A model generated the notes under the pieces. The model ran no database searches and was not told where the DNA came from. It saw nothing but the letters and a program-made list of their open reading frames with translations. Positions 41,842-49,973 of a DNA stretch of 64,000 nt are shown here, piece after piece. This DNA comes from an uncultured Oscillospiraceae bacterium (lineage in GTDB: Bacteria > Bacillota > Clostridia > Oscillospirales > Ruminococcaceae): positions 94,532 to 158,531 of the forward strand of contig CAJJZS010000005.1 in assembly GCA_905197685.1 (NCBI GenBank). Direction: 5' to 3'. Each line of letters begins with the position of its first letter. Position 1 is the first letter of the stretch. A program made the translations under genes and the position numbers.

Positions 41842-42378
41842 ATGCAGAAAGGCTGTATTCAGCTTTACTACGGTGACGGAAAAGGAAAAACCACCGCGGC
41901 AGTCGGTCAGATTGTTCGCTCTGTCGGACACGGATTTAAAGTTTTGGTGTATCAGTTCTTAAAAGAGCCGAACAGCGGCGAGGTTTCTGTTCTGAAATCT
42001 TTGCCGGGCGTAGAATATATCGAAAATGAAGGGGAAATCCCTTTTATGTTTAACTTAACCCCGGAGCAACAGGAATTTTATAAGGAAAAATTCCAGAAGA
42101 CCTTTAACATTGTTCGGGAAAAGTTTTTCAGCGGAGAGTATGACCTTGTTGTGCTGGACGAGGTGATTGACGCATACAATCTGGACACCGTTCCCAAAGA
42201 GCAGATTTTGGAAATGATGGACAAAAAACCGGAAAATACAGAGCTTGTTATTACCGGACACCAGTACGGAATGGATATCAGCGAGCTTACCAAACGCGCC
42301 GATTATGTAACAAACTTTGTAAAAGAAAAACACCCCTTCGATTTGGGAATGCCCTGCCGCAAGGGAATCGAGGAGTAA
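41842..42378 (+). CDS. cobO: Cob(I)yrinic acid a,c-diamide adenosyltransferase (CobO/BtuR family)
   Basis: A 178-residue P-loop adenosyltransferase that attaches the 5'-deoxyadenosyl group to reduced corrinoids. The unusual P-loop GDGKGKTTAA is at residues 11-20, VYQFLK follows, and the family LVVLDEVIDAYNL (about 109-121) and ELVITGH are present. In this operon it would supply adenosylcobalamin to glutamate mutase. The start has an AGAGGCG site. Confidence 0.93.
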   Translation: MQKGCIQLYYGDGKGKTTAAVGQIVRSVGHGFKVLVYQFLKEPNSGEVSVLKSLPGVEYIENEGEIPFMFNLTPEQQEFYKEKFQKTFNIVREKFFSGEYDLVVLDEVIDAYNLDTVPKEQILEMMDKKPENTELVITGHQYGMDISELTKRADYVTNFVKEKHPFDLGMPCRKGIEE

Positions 42379-42435
42379 TCCGGCAAAAAAGTCTTTTATG
42401 CTTCAATATGCTGAAAAAGAGAGGAGATTGCAAAG

Positions 42436-42702
42436 ATGAACATTCAGACAAGTGCCGTTGCAGGCACATTGGAATCCAGCGATGTTTATGTAAAGGTAGA
42501 GCCGTGCGATAAGCTGGAAATTGAGGTGGAATCGGTTGTTTACAACCAGTTTGCCGATGAAATCAAAAAAAGCGTGATGGAAGTTGTGGAGGATTTAAAG
42601 GTAACCTCCGGTAAAATTTCGGTAAACGATAAAGGCGCTATCGACTGCGTTATCAAAGCGCGCGTTGAAACGGCAATCAGAAGAGCAGGAGGGGAAAAAT
42701 AA
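42436..42702 (+). CDS. citD: Citrate/citramalate lyase acyl carrier (gamma) subunit
   Basis: An 88-residue acyl carrier that bears the 2'-(5''-triphosphoribosyl)-3'-dephospho-CoA group. The attachment Ser14 lies in AGTLESSDVYV, at the same position as in Klebsiella CitD. The rest shows the usual small beta-rich fold (VYNQFADEIKKSVMEVVEDL, GAIDCVIKARVETAIRRA). It overlaps citE by one base (TAATG). In this context it probably serves citramalate lyase. Confidence 0.95.
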   Translation: MNIQTSAVAGTLESSDVYVKVEPCDKLEIEVESVVYNQFADEIKKSVMEVVEDLKVTSGKISVNDKGAIDCVIKARVETAIRRAGGEK

Positions 42703-43583
42703 TGAGAAGATCGATGTTATTTATCCCGGGTAATACGCCGAACCTTTTGATGAACGGCGACGTTTTGGGCGCAGACAGCATCATCCTGGACCTGGAGGAC
42801 GCAGTATCTCCGGCTGAAAAGGATTCTGCGAGAATCTTAGTAAGAAACGCTTTAAAATCGCTGAATTATAAAGGCTGTGAAATCATTATCCGAATCAATC
42901 CGGTTGACACCGATTACTGGATGAAGGATTTGGACGAGATTATTCCGCTCAGACCAAACATGATTATGCCTCCGAAGGTCAGCTGCGCAGACGATGTAAA
43001 GACCGTTTCGGAATATATTGTGAAACTGGAAGAAAAATGCGGCTTTGAAAAGAACACCGTAAAACTGATTCCTTTGATTGAAACTGCGATGGGTATTGAA
43101 AACGCATTTCAGATTGCCGGCGCAGACGAAAGGGTAGCTGCGATGTTCTTGGGCGGCGAGGATCTGACCGCCGACCTGCGCTGCAAGAGAACCAAAGAAG
43201 GAACCGAGATTTTCTACGCTCGTTCCAGAATGGTGTGCGCTGCGCGCGCTTGCGGCATTGATGTTTACGATACTCCGTTTACCGATGTAGACGATATCGA
43301 AGGTTTGTACGCAGACGCCCGCTTTGCAAAAGCGCTGGGCTTCTCCGGCAAAGCGTCCATTTCTCCAAGACACGTTGAGGGAATCAACGAAGTATTCAGC
43401 CCGACACAGGCAGAAATTGACTATGCGCATGAAGTTATGGAAACCATTCGTATGGCAAAAGAGCAGGGCAAGGGCGTTGTTTCGCTGAGAGGCAAGATGA
43501 TCGACGCGCCAATCGTAGCGCGCGCGCAGCAGGTCATCGAGATGGAGAGAGCGATGTTTGGAGGCGTAGAAGACGATGAGTAA
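42702..43583 (+). CDS. citE: Citrate/citramalate lyase beta subunit
   Basis: A 293-residue TIM-barrel lyase subunit that cleaves the acyl thioester to acetyl-carrier and oxo-acid. Recognised segments are RRSMLFIPGNTPNLL (residues 2-16), DSIILDLEDAVSPAEKDSAR with metal-binding acidic residues (about 25-44), IRINPVDTDYW, LIPLIETAMGI and GGEDLTADL. CitE proteins cannot be split into citrate and citramalate types by eye; the methylaspartate genes on the same strand favour (S)-citramalate, yielding acetate and pyruvate. Confidence 0.93.
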   Translation: MRRSMLFIPGNTPNLLMNGDVLGADSIILDLEDAVSPAEKDSARILVRNALKSLNYKGCEIIIRINPVDTDYWMKDLDEIIPLRPNMIMPPKVSCADDVKTVSEYIVKLEEKCGFEKNTVKLIPLIETAMGIENAFQIAGADERVAAMFLGGEDLTADLRCKRTKEGTEIFYARSRMVCAARACGIDVYDTPFTDVDDIEGLYADARFAKALGFSGKASISPRHVEGINEVFSPTQAEIDYAHEVMETIRMAKEQGKGVVSLRGKMIDAPIVARAQQVIEMERAMFGGVEDDE

Positions 43584-44988
43584 GTTAGTAGCATCTATCA
43601 AAGAAGCAATCGAACAGTGCGGTTTAAAGGACGGAATGACCATTTCCTTCCATCATCATATGAGAAACGGCGACCATGTGCTGAACATGGTAATGGAAGC
43701 GATTGCAGAAATGGGATTTAAAAACCTGACTGTAAACGCAAGCTCGATTTTTGATGTGCATGAACCGATTATCGACCACATCAAAAACGGCGTTGTCACC
43801 GGTCTGGAATGTAACTACATGGGCGCAAAGGTCGGCAAGGCAATTTCCGAAGGTTTGATGGATAAACCGGTTATCTTCCGCAGTCACGGCGGACGCGCTT
43901 CCGACATGGAAAAGGGAACTTCGGTGATTGATATTGCATTTATTGCAGCTCCTACTTCCGACGATATGGGCAACTGCACCGGCAAATTCGGTAAATCTGC
44001 CTGCGGTTCTATCGGTTATGCTTTTGCAGACGCGATGAACGCAAAAAAAGTGGTTGTTATCACCGATAACTTGGTAGAATATCCACTGGTTGATTTTTCT
44101 ATTCCGGAGGTTTATGTGGACTGTGTGGTTGCCGTTGACCAAATCGGCGACCCGGCAGGTATCGTTTCCGGTACAACGAAAATTACCCGCGACCCGGTCG
44201 GCTTAAAGATGGCAAGCTATGCTGCAAAGGTTATCGAGGCTTCCGGTTTGCTCAAGGACGGTTTCTCCTTCCAGACAGGAGCGGGCGGCGCAACTTTGGC
44301 TGCTGCAAAATACATCAAAGAAATGATGTTGGAAAAGGGTATTCAGGGCAGCTTCGGCATGGGCGGCATCACCGGATATATGGTTGATATGCTCAATGAA
44401 GGATGTTTTAAAGCGCTGCTGGACGTTCAGTGCTTTGACCTGAAAGCAGTAGAATCAATTCGTTCCAACCCGAAACATATGGAAGTTTCCGCAACCCAGT
44501 ATGCGGGTGTCAGCGGAAAGAGCGCAGGCGTAGACAGCCTGGACGTTGTTCTGCTGGGCGCAACCCAGGTTGACCTTGACTTTAATGTAAACGTACATAC
44601 CGACTCCAACGGTTATATTATGGGCGGTTCCGGTGGTCACTGTGATACAGCGGCAGGCTCTAAGCTGTCCATCATTATCGCTCCGCTGACTCGCGCAAGA
44701 CTGCCACTGGTAGTAGACAGATGTATGTGCATCTCCACACCGGGCAGCACAGTGGACGTTGTTGTAACCCAGAGAGGAATTGCAGTGAACACAGCGGGCG
44801 GCAAGAATGTTGAGCTGAAAGAAAAACTTAAAGAAGCAAAACTGCCGGTTGTTGAAATTGCAGACCTCAAACGCATGGCAGAGGAGATTGCGGGCGTACC
44901 GAAGCCGCTTCATATGGGTGAGAAGGTCGTTGCTCAGGTTATTTACCGCGACGGAACCTTGCTGGATGAAATCCATTCGGTAAAATAG
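43576..44988 (+). CDS. citF: Citrate/citramalate lyase alpha subunit (acyl-carrier transferase)
   Basis: A 470-residue CoA-transferase-fold subunit, somewhat shorter than enteric CitF (about 505). It swaps the acetyl group on the carrier for the substrate acid. It shows MTISFHHHMRNGDHVLNMV, AKVGKAISEG, RSHGGRASDMEKG, FSFQTGAGGATLAAAKY and GGSGGHCDTAAGSKL, all typical. It overlaps citE by 8 bp. Together CitD, CitE and CitF form the full enzyme, which must be acetylated by CitC. Confidence 0.95.
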   Translation: MSKLVASIKEAIEQCGLKDGMTISFHHHMRNGDHVLNMVMEAIAEMGFKNLTVNASSIFDVHEPIIDHIKNGVVTGLECNYMGAKVGKAISEGLMDKPVIFRSHGGRASDMEKGTSVIDIAFIAAPTSDDMGNCTGKFGKSACGSIGYAFADAMNAKKVVVITDNLVEYPLVDFSIPEVYVDCVVAVDQIGDPAGIVSGTTKITRDPVGLKMASYAAKVIEASGLLKDGFSFQTGAGGATLAAAKYIKEMMLEKGIQGSFGMGGITGYMVDMLNEGCFKALLDVQCFDLKAVESIRSNPKHMEVSATQYAGVSGKSAGVDSLDVVLLGATQVDLDFNVNVHTDSNGYIMGGSGGHCDTAAGSKLSIIIAPLTRARLPLVVDRCMCISTPGSTVDVVVTQRGIAVNTAGGKNVELKEKLKEAKLPVVEIADLKRMAEEIAGVPKPLHMGEKVVAQVIYRDGTLLDEIHSVK

Positions 44989-45013
44989 CGGGATAAAACT
45001 TTCAAAATAAAAC

Positions 45014-45050
45014 AACAAAAACGGACAGAATGTTCTGTCCGTTTTTGTTT
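45014..45050. terminator. Bidirectional terminator after citF
   Basis: A 17-bp stem AACAAAAACGGACAGAA with its complement, 2-nt loop and T-rich tails on both strands, lying between the convergent citF and AraC genes. Confidence 0.88.
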
Positions 45051-45062
45051 TGAAAAAGAGGA

Positions 45063-45920
45063 TTATTTCTTTCGGATTGGAATCCAGATTTCTGCGTGGT
45101 AGTTTTCGTCTGCAATTCCTTTTGGGAAGTTGGCAGGGTCGTCATATTGTTCGATGCAGTATCCGGCTGCGAACTCATATTCTTTCAGAGCGGGAAGCCA
45201 TTCGGAAAAGATTTTAACATTTACATCCTGAAGGTTTTGCGGCATCGGTCCGTCGCAGGAAAAAACTGCCCAGGTGAATGAAGGAATTGTTTTGGTGACA
45301 AATCCCTGCGGAATTTCTCTCTGGGGGTCATACAAATCCGCAATCAGATATTCAAAACGTTCCTGTCTCATTGTTTCGTCAATGTTGATGCCGAATCGTC
45401 CGCATACTGTTTTTTCGTTACCTTTGGCAAGATACTCCGACCAGAATTTCGGAACCTCTGTTTTTCCGTTTTCATAATCGAAAATTTTGGACATACCGAG
45501 TACGGTGAAGCTGCCTTTTTCAACAATTTTGTAGTTCATAAGATAACCGCCTTTCAATGAAATTTCTAATTTCAGCGGCGCAAAAGTTTTTATCATGACA
45601 TTGTTCTTTCGCGCCATCGTCGGCGATACTCCATGGAATCTGGTGAATGCTTTGGTGAAGCTGTCGGGAGAATCATATCCGTACTGCAAAGCAATATCAA
45701 TGATTTTTCTGTCTGTTGAGGCAAGCTCGCTGCCGGCAAGAGCAAGCCTGCGGTTTCGGATATATTCTGCCACCGAATATCCGCACAGCATATGAAAGCC
45801 TTTTTGAAAGTAGTAGTGCGAGATATGTACATGGTCAGAAACATCCTCTGCGGACAGTTCTTCGGTTATATGCTCTTCCATAAAATTGATTGCTTCTTGA
45901 ATTGCATCAATCCATTCCAT
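45063..45920 (-). CDS. AraC-family regulator with GyrI-like effector domain
   Basis: A 285-residue protein. The N-terminal AraC DNA-binding domain (about 1-105) has two helix-turn-helix units (EELSAEDVSDHVHISHYYFQKGFHMLCG and KIIDIALQYGYDSPDSFTKAFTRFHGVSP). The C-terminal GyrI-like/SOUL domain (about 125-285) usually binds small molecules, often drugs. The ATG at 45920 has a strong GGAGGTGAT site. It faces the fermentation operon, so regulation of that operon is possible but unproven. Confidence 0.88.
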   Translation of the reverse strand: MEWIDAIQEAINFMEEHITEELSAEDVSDHVHISHYYFQKGFHMLCGYSVAEYIRNRRLALAGSELASTDRKIIDIALQYGYDSPDSFTKAFTRFHGVSPTMARKNNVMIKTFAPLKLEISLKGGYLMNYKIVEKGSFTVLGMSKIFDYENGKTEVPKFWSEYLAKGNEKTVCGRFGINIDETMRQERFEYLIADLYDPQREIPQGFVTKTIPSFTWAVFSCDGPMPQNLQDVNVKIFSEWLPALKEYEFAAGYCIEQYDDPANFPKGIADENYHAEIWIPIRKK

Positions 45921-46029
45921 CGGTATCACCTCCTGCTGTAAGGACAGTATATCGCATTGAGAAAGGGTTTGCCCGATTTTTTGGGCTTTCTTTTGTCCGA
46001 AGTGCGGTAGATTTTTGTTTTCATAAAAT

Positions 46030-46356
46030 CTATTTGCTTCTTAAAATTTCTTTTGGGGCAGTAATTTCATTGGCGAGGGTGTGTTCGGTTAATTCGGAGA
46101 GCAGGCGGATTTTTTGATTGAGCATCGGGCGCATACAGTTGGGAACGTGTTCCCCGTGGGCTCGGTGGATTGCCACACATTCCTTGCAGTTGCCGTGGTA
46201 GCGGCAGGCTTTTTGGCAGGGGCAGTGGTCTTTGTTTTGGTACTCGGCGCGAAAGGCTGAGGCAAACTCTTCCTGAAGGCGCAGCCCCTCCTCCCGGTTT
46301 CCTTGGTGAAACTGTTCCATCGCAGCTTTTTCAATCGGATTGTTGTCAATAATCAT
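46030..46356 (-). CDS. Small Cys/His-rich protein
   Basis: A 108-residue protein, family not recognised. The N-terminus is helical (NNPIEKAAMEQFHQGNREEGLRLQEEF), and the middle holds a Cys/His cluster: CPCQKACRYHGNCKECVAIHRAHGEHVPNC (given in part; about residues 47-76), with seven Cys or so, enough for a zinc or Fe-S site. Similar small proteins occur in many Clostridia without known role. The start at 46356 is chosen because the cluster protein begins there; the longer frame upstream lacks sense. It is divergent from the second AraC gene. Confidence 0.6.
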   Translation of the reverse strand: MIIDNNPIEKAAMEQFHQGNREEGLRLQEEFASAFRAEYQNKDHCPCQKACRYHGNCKECVAIHRAHGEHVPNCMRPMLNQKIRLLSELTEHTLANEITAPKEILRSK

Positions 46357-46476
46357 AGCGGAATCCGCTTCCTTTCTTATTGGAATAATTCCATCATACC
46401 GCATTTCTTGCTTGAAAAATAGCCGAAAATCACCTATAATATGGTAAAAAAGAGCCATTTGAAAGGAGCGGGTCTG

Positions 46477-47382
46477 ATGGAGTCGCCCGTTTATTCGCAC
46501 AATCCTTATCGGGAAAACGCTTTTCCGCTGTTGGTTCTTGATGTAAATCGACAAAGCTGCGTGCCGTTTAACGAAGGATTTCGGGTTTTGCACTGGCATG
46601 ACGAGATTCAGCTGGTTTACCTGTCGGAGGGGGAAGTGTGTGCCGAAATTTACGGCGAAAGGGCGCAGGTGGGGAAAGGCGACTGCCTTTTTTTAAACCG
46701 AGGGGTACTGCACCGAATTACCGAACAAAAAGCCTGCAGCTATCACAGCTATTTGATTCCGCCGAAGATGCTCGGCTTTTTTGCGGGCAGCATGATGCAG
46801 CAAAACGATGTGGAGCCTGTTTTAAACAATCCGCAGTTGACCCACCGCCTGTTTTCCGTTTCGGAACGGGAAAACGGTGATTTTTTGGAAAAGATGCGGC
46901 AGTTAGACAGCCTTTACTTTGCAAAGGAAAAGCCGGATCACCCGGAATACCGCCTTTCCCTTGCGATTGCACAGGTTTGGCTGGAGCTGATTCGATTGCT
47001 GCCTCAGCAAGAGAACAGCGGGATAAGGAAAGCGGAACCGGGACATGAAAGAATCCGCGAGATGATTTCATTTTTACACACCAATTATGCAAACCACATT
47101 TCTTTAGAGCAGACGGCGCAGAGCGCGCACGTCAGTAAAAGCGAGTGTATTCGCTGTTTTCACCGATATTTGGGAGAGCCGCCCTACACCTATTTAAAAA
47201 AATATCGTCTGCATTGCAGCTTGTCCTTGCTGCAAAACCGGCAGCTTTCGGTTACGGAGATTGCCATGCGGGTGGGTTTTCGCTGCGCAAGCTCTTATAT
47301 CGGCTACTTTAAACAGGAGTACGGGAAAACGCCGAAAGCATATCGGGAAGAAATTTGGGGCAAAACAAAGGACGAAAGATAA
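46477..47382 (+). CDS. AraC-family regulator with cupin sensor domain
   Basis: A 302-residue regulator. An N-terminal cupin (about 15-100) includes VLHWHDEIQLVYLSEGEV and GKGDCLFLNRGVLHRI, a sugar- or acid-binding jelly roll. The C-terminal AraC domain (about 195-290) has HISLEQTAQSAHVSKSECIRCFHRYLG and LSVTEIAMRVGFRCASSYIGYFKQEYGKTP. The start at 46477 has AAAGGAGCG. It lies 18 bp before citC on the same strand and so may control the lyase maturation genes. Confidence 0.88.
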   Translation: MESPVYSHNPYRENAFPLLVLDVNRQSCVPFNEGFRVLHWHDEIQLVYLSEGEVCAEIYGERAQVGKGDCLFLNRGVLHRITEQKACSYHSYLIPPKMLGFFAGSMMQQNDVEPVLNNPQLTHRLFSVSERENGDFLEKMRQLDSLYFAKEKPDHPEYRLSLAIAQVWLELIRLLPQQENSGIRKAEPGHERIREMISFLHTNYANHISLEQTAQSAHVSKSECIRCFHRYLGEPPYTYLKKYRLHCSLSLLQNRQLSVTEIAMRVGFRCASSYIGYFKQEYGKTPKAYREEIWGKTKDER

Positions 47383-47400
47383 CGGAGGAGAGGGAAAAAG

Positions 47401-48444
47401 ATGGAATACAGTCAATTTTTTGAGGAAAGCGGCGCGCCGTTTATCGGAAGAAAACAGAAAAAGCTGCGGGAATTTTTGGCTTCGATGCAGCTGCGCTATG
47501 ATGAGGGAATCGAATATACCGTCAATATGGTGACGCCGGAAGGAGAGATTGCGGCGACCGGCTCACTGCAAAATAATGTGCTGAAATGTATTGCGGTGGA
47601 CGACCGATTTCAGGGAATGGGACTTTCTTCCCGGGTGGTAACGCTGTTGATGAACCGCGCGATGGAAGAAGGGCACAGCCACCTGTTTGTTTTTACAAAA
47701 CCGAAAAATATTGCCATGTTTTCCGATTTGGGATTCTATCCGATTATCAAAACAGAGGACGTTCTGTTTATGGAAAATGTGCGGGACGGAATTATAAAAT
47801 ATGTCCGCTCGTTGGAGCGCCCGACCGAGCAGAAAAAAAATATCGGGGCGATTGTTGCAAACTGTAATCCCTTTACCAACGGACACCGCTATTTAATCGA
47901 GACAGCTGCCGCGCAGTGCGAGGTTTTGCATCTGTTTGTGTTGTCGGAGGATCGCAGCGCATTTCCTGCCGAGGCGCGTTACCGGCTGGTGAAGGAGGGA
48001 ATTGCATCAATCGGCGCGGATAATATTATTCTTCACAAAACCTCCGATTATCTGATTTCTTCCGCAGTCTTCCCGACCTATTTTATCAAAGAGGAGAAGC
48101 GGGCAGAACAGATTAACTGTGAATTGGATTTGCGTATCTTTGCGGAATATTTTGCAAAGGAACTGGGCATTACCAAACGATTTGTGGGGACAGAGCCGTT
48201 TTGTCCGGTGACAAGCGCGTACAACAGGGAAATGAAAGCGATTTTGTCGCAATACGGGATTGAAGTTGTTGAGATTGAGCGAAAAAAGCAGGACGAACTT
48301 GCAATCAGCGCGTCGAGGGTGCGAGAGTGCATGGTGCGGGGAGATTACAGGGAGATTGAAAAGATGGTGCCGCCGAGCACAATGAGATACCTGCTTTCCC
48401 CACAGGGAAAAGAAATTGCAAAATCGCTTGCCGAAAAACAATGA
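47401..48444 (+). CDS. citC: [Citrate (pro-3S)-lyase] ligase
   Basis: A 347-residue enzyme that acetylates the carrier arm of the lyase with acetate and ATP, switching it on. The N-terminal part (about 1-130) is a GNAT-like domain (CIAVDDRFQGMGLSSRVVTLLMNRA). The C-terminal part is a nucleotidyltransferase with VANCNPFTNGHRYLIE (about 158-173) and ISASRVRECMVRGDY. The start follows GGAGGAGAGGG. It overlaps the CitX-CitG gene region (TGA within ATGAGG), so the two are tightly coupled. Confidence 0.95.
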   Translation: MEYSQFFEESGAPFIGRKQKKLREFLASMQLRYDEGIEYTVNMVTPEGEIAATGSLQNNVLKCIAVDDRFQGMGLSSRVVTLLMNRAMEEGHSHLFVFTKPKNIAMFSDLGFYPIIKTEDVLFMENVRDGIIKYVRSLERPTEQKKNIGAIVANCNPFTNGHRYLIETAAAQCEVLHLFVLSEDRSAFPAEARYRLVKEGIASIGADNIILHKTSDYLISSAVFPTYFIKEEKRAEQINCELDLRIFAEYFAKELGITKRFVGTEPFCPVTSAYNREMKAILSQYGIEVVEIERKKQDELAISASRVRECMVRGDYREIEKMVPPSTMRYLLSPQGKEIAKSLAEKQ

Positions 48445-48455
48445 GGAGAGCAGGC

Positions 48456-49898
48456 ATGAGAGAAAAGATTTTGCAAAGAATTTTAGCGATGCCGCAAAGC
48501 TCGTTGCAGGAGATTTTGAAAGGGAAAGAGGAGCGAGCGGAGCGCCAACAAAAAATCATGCAGGCAGAGCCGCAGGGAACGCTGATTTGTTTTACCTTAA
48601 ATATTGCGGGGGCGGTGAAAAATGCACCGCTGTTTGAAAAAGCCTTTGAGGAGGGCAAGCGGCGAATTTTGCGCCAGCTGCGATATGACGGCAGTTATCC
48701 GATTTTGCAGGAGGAGCATGACAGGGCAAGCGGAAAAGAGCTGTACATTTTGGTGGAGCAGGAGATTGCTCAGGTAAAACGGCGCATGGTCGAGATTGAG
48801 GACGGCTTTGAGCTGGGGCGGCTGTTTGATATTGATGTGATGAGCCAAAACTGTCCGAAAATTTCCCGCAGAGATTTGGGACTGCCGGCAAGAAAGTGTT
48901 TGATTTGCTCACAGCAGGCAGCGGCGTGCGCGCGCAGCCAAAGGCACAGCGCCGCGGACTTGCTGGAAAAAACGGTGGAACTTATCTGTGATTATCTAAA
49001 AAAGGAATTTGCCGAGCAGGTGGCGCAGACTGCGTGCAGGGCGCTGCTGTATGAGGTAGCCTGCGCGCCAAAACCGGGACTGGTGGATCGGGAAAACAGC
49101 GGTTCTCACCGGGATATGGATTGTTTTACATTTATTGACAGCGCGTGCGCTCTGTTTCCGTACTTTTCCGAGTGTGCCGGGACGGGAATGGAGCTGTGGG
49201 AAGATCTGCCGCTGATGTTTGCGCGGCTGCGCTGTTTGGGAAAAGAGGCGGAGGACCGTATGAAATGCGCGACCGGAGGAATCAACACCCATAAGGGAGC
49301 TGTTTTTTCGATGGGGATTTTGTGCGCGGCAACGGCAGCGCAGGCGGCAAAAGAAAAACTGAACCGACAGACTCGGACTTCGGAACAAGAGTGGGAGAAA
49401 GAGATTTCTGCCCTGTGCGCGGGCATTTGCGCCGAGGTGCTGGAGGATTTTGCAAAGATCAATCAAAAAGAAAAGCTCTCCTACGGAGAGCAGCTTTTTA
49501 AAAAATACGGAATCAAAGGGATTAGACAGGAGGCAGCAAACGGCTTTCCCGATGTCTTTAAAGTGGGACTGCGCTGCTTAAAAGAAGAAACGGCAAAGGG
49601 AAGAACGCTAAACGATGCGGGGGTGACGGCGCTGTTGGCGTTGCTTTGCAGCGTGCAGGACAGCAATATTGTCGCGCGCTCAGATTGGGATACGCTGATT
49701 TGGGCGCAGGAAAGGGCAAAAGAATTGCTTGCGCAAGGGGCGACGCACGCTCAGATTCGCGATTTTAACCGGGAGATGGAAGAAAAAAACATCAGTCCCG
49801 GCGGCTGCGCCGATTTGTTGGCCTTGTCTTACTTTCTGCTGTTTTGGGAAAGAGAAGATCGGATAGGCTGTCCCAACATAACGGCACAAACCATTTGA
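48456..49898 (+). CDS. citXG: CitX-CitG fusion: lyase prosthetic-group synthesis and transfer
   Basis: A 480-residue bifunctional protein. The CitX half (about 1-170) has GRLFDIDVMS and RKCLICSQQAAACARSQRHS, the holo-lyase synthase signature that attaches the prosthetic group to CitD Ser14. The CitG half (about 185-480) has EVACAPKPGLVDRENSGSHRDMD, CATGGINTHKGAVFSMG and the C-terminal PGGCADLLAL, the triphosphoribosyl-dephospho-CoA synthase. Such fusions are known in other bacteria. The ATG at 48456 has GAGGAG six bases before; 48441 is an alternative. Confidence 0.94.
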   Translation: MREKILQRILAMPQSSLQEILKGKEERAERQQKIMQAEPQGTLICFTLNIAGAVKNAPLFEKAFEEGKRRILRQLRYDGSYPILQEEHDRASGKELYILVEQEIAQVKRRMVEIEDGFELGRLFDIDVMSQNCPKISRRDLGLPARKCLICSQQAAACARSQRHSAADLLEKTVELICDYLKKEFAEQVAQTACRALLYEVACAPKPGLVDRENSGSHRDMDCFTFIDSACALFPYFSECAGTGMELWEDLPLMFARLRCLGKEAEDRMKCATGGINTHKGAVFSMGILCAATAAQAAKEKLNRQTRTSEQEWEKEISALCAGICAEVLEDFAKINQKEKLSYGEQLFKKYGIKGIRQEAANGFPDVFKVGLRCLKEETAKGRTLNDAGVTALLALLCSVQDSNIVARSDWDTLIWAQERAKELLAQGATHAQIRDFNREMEEKNISPGGCADLLALSYFLLFWEREDRIGCPNITAQTI

Positions 49899-49917
49899 TA
49901 ACCGTGAATCCCATATA

Positions 49918-49972
49918 AAAACACCCAAAGGTTGAGCTTTAAAACAGAGCTTTGACCTTTGGGTGTTTTTTT
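49918..49972. terminator. Bidirectional terminator
   Basis: An AAAACACCCAAAGGT stem with its complement (ACCTTTGGGTGTTTT), an AGCT inner stem and T tails on both strands. Confidence 0.88.
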
Positions 49973-49973
49973 G

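Noticed and set aside
42852..44142. Antisense frames of 263 and 172 codons over citE and citF
   Set aside because: Shadows of well-supported lyase genes.
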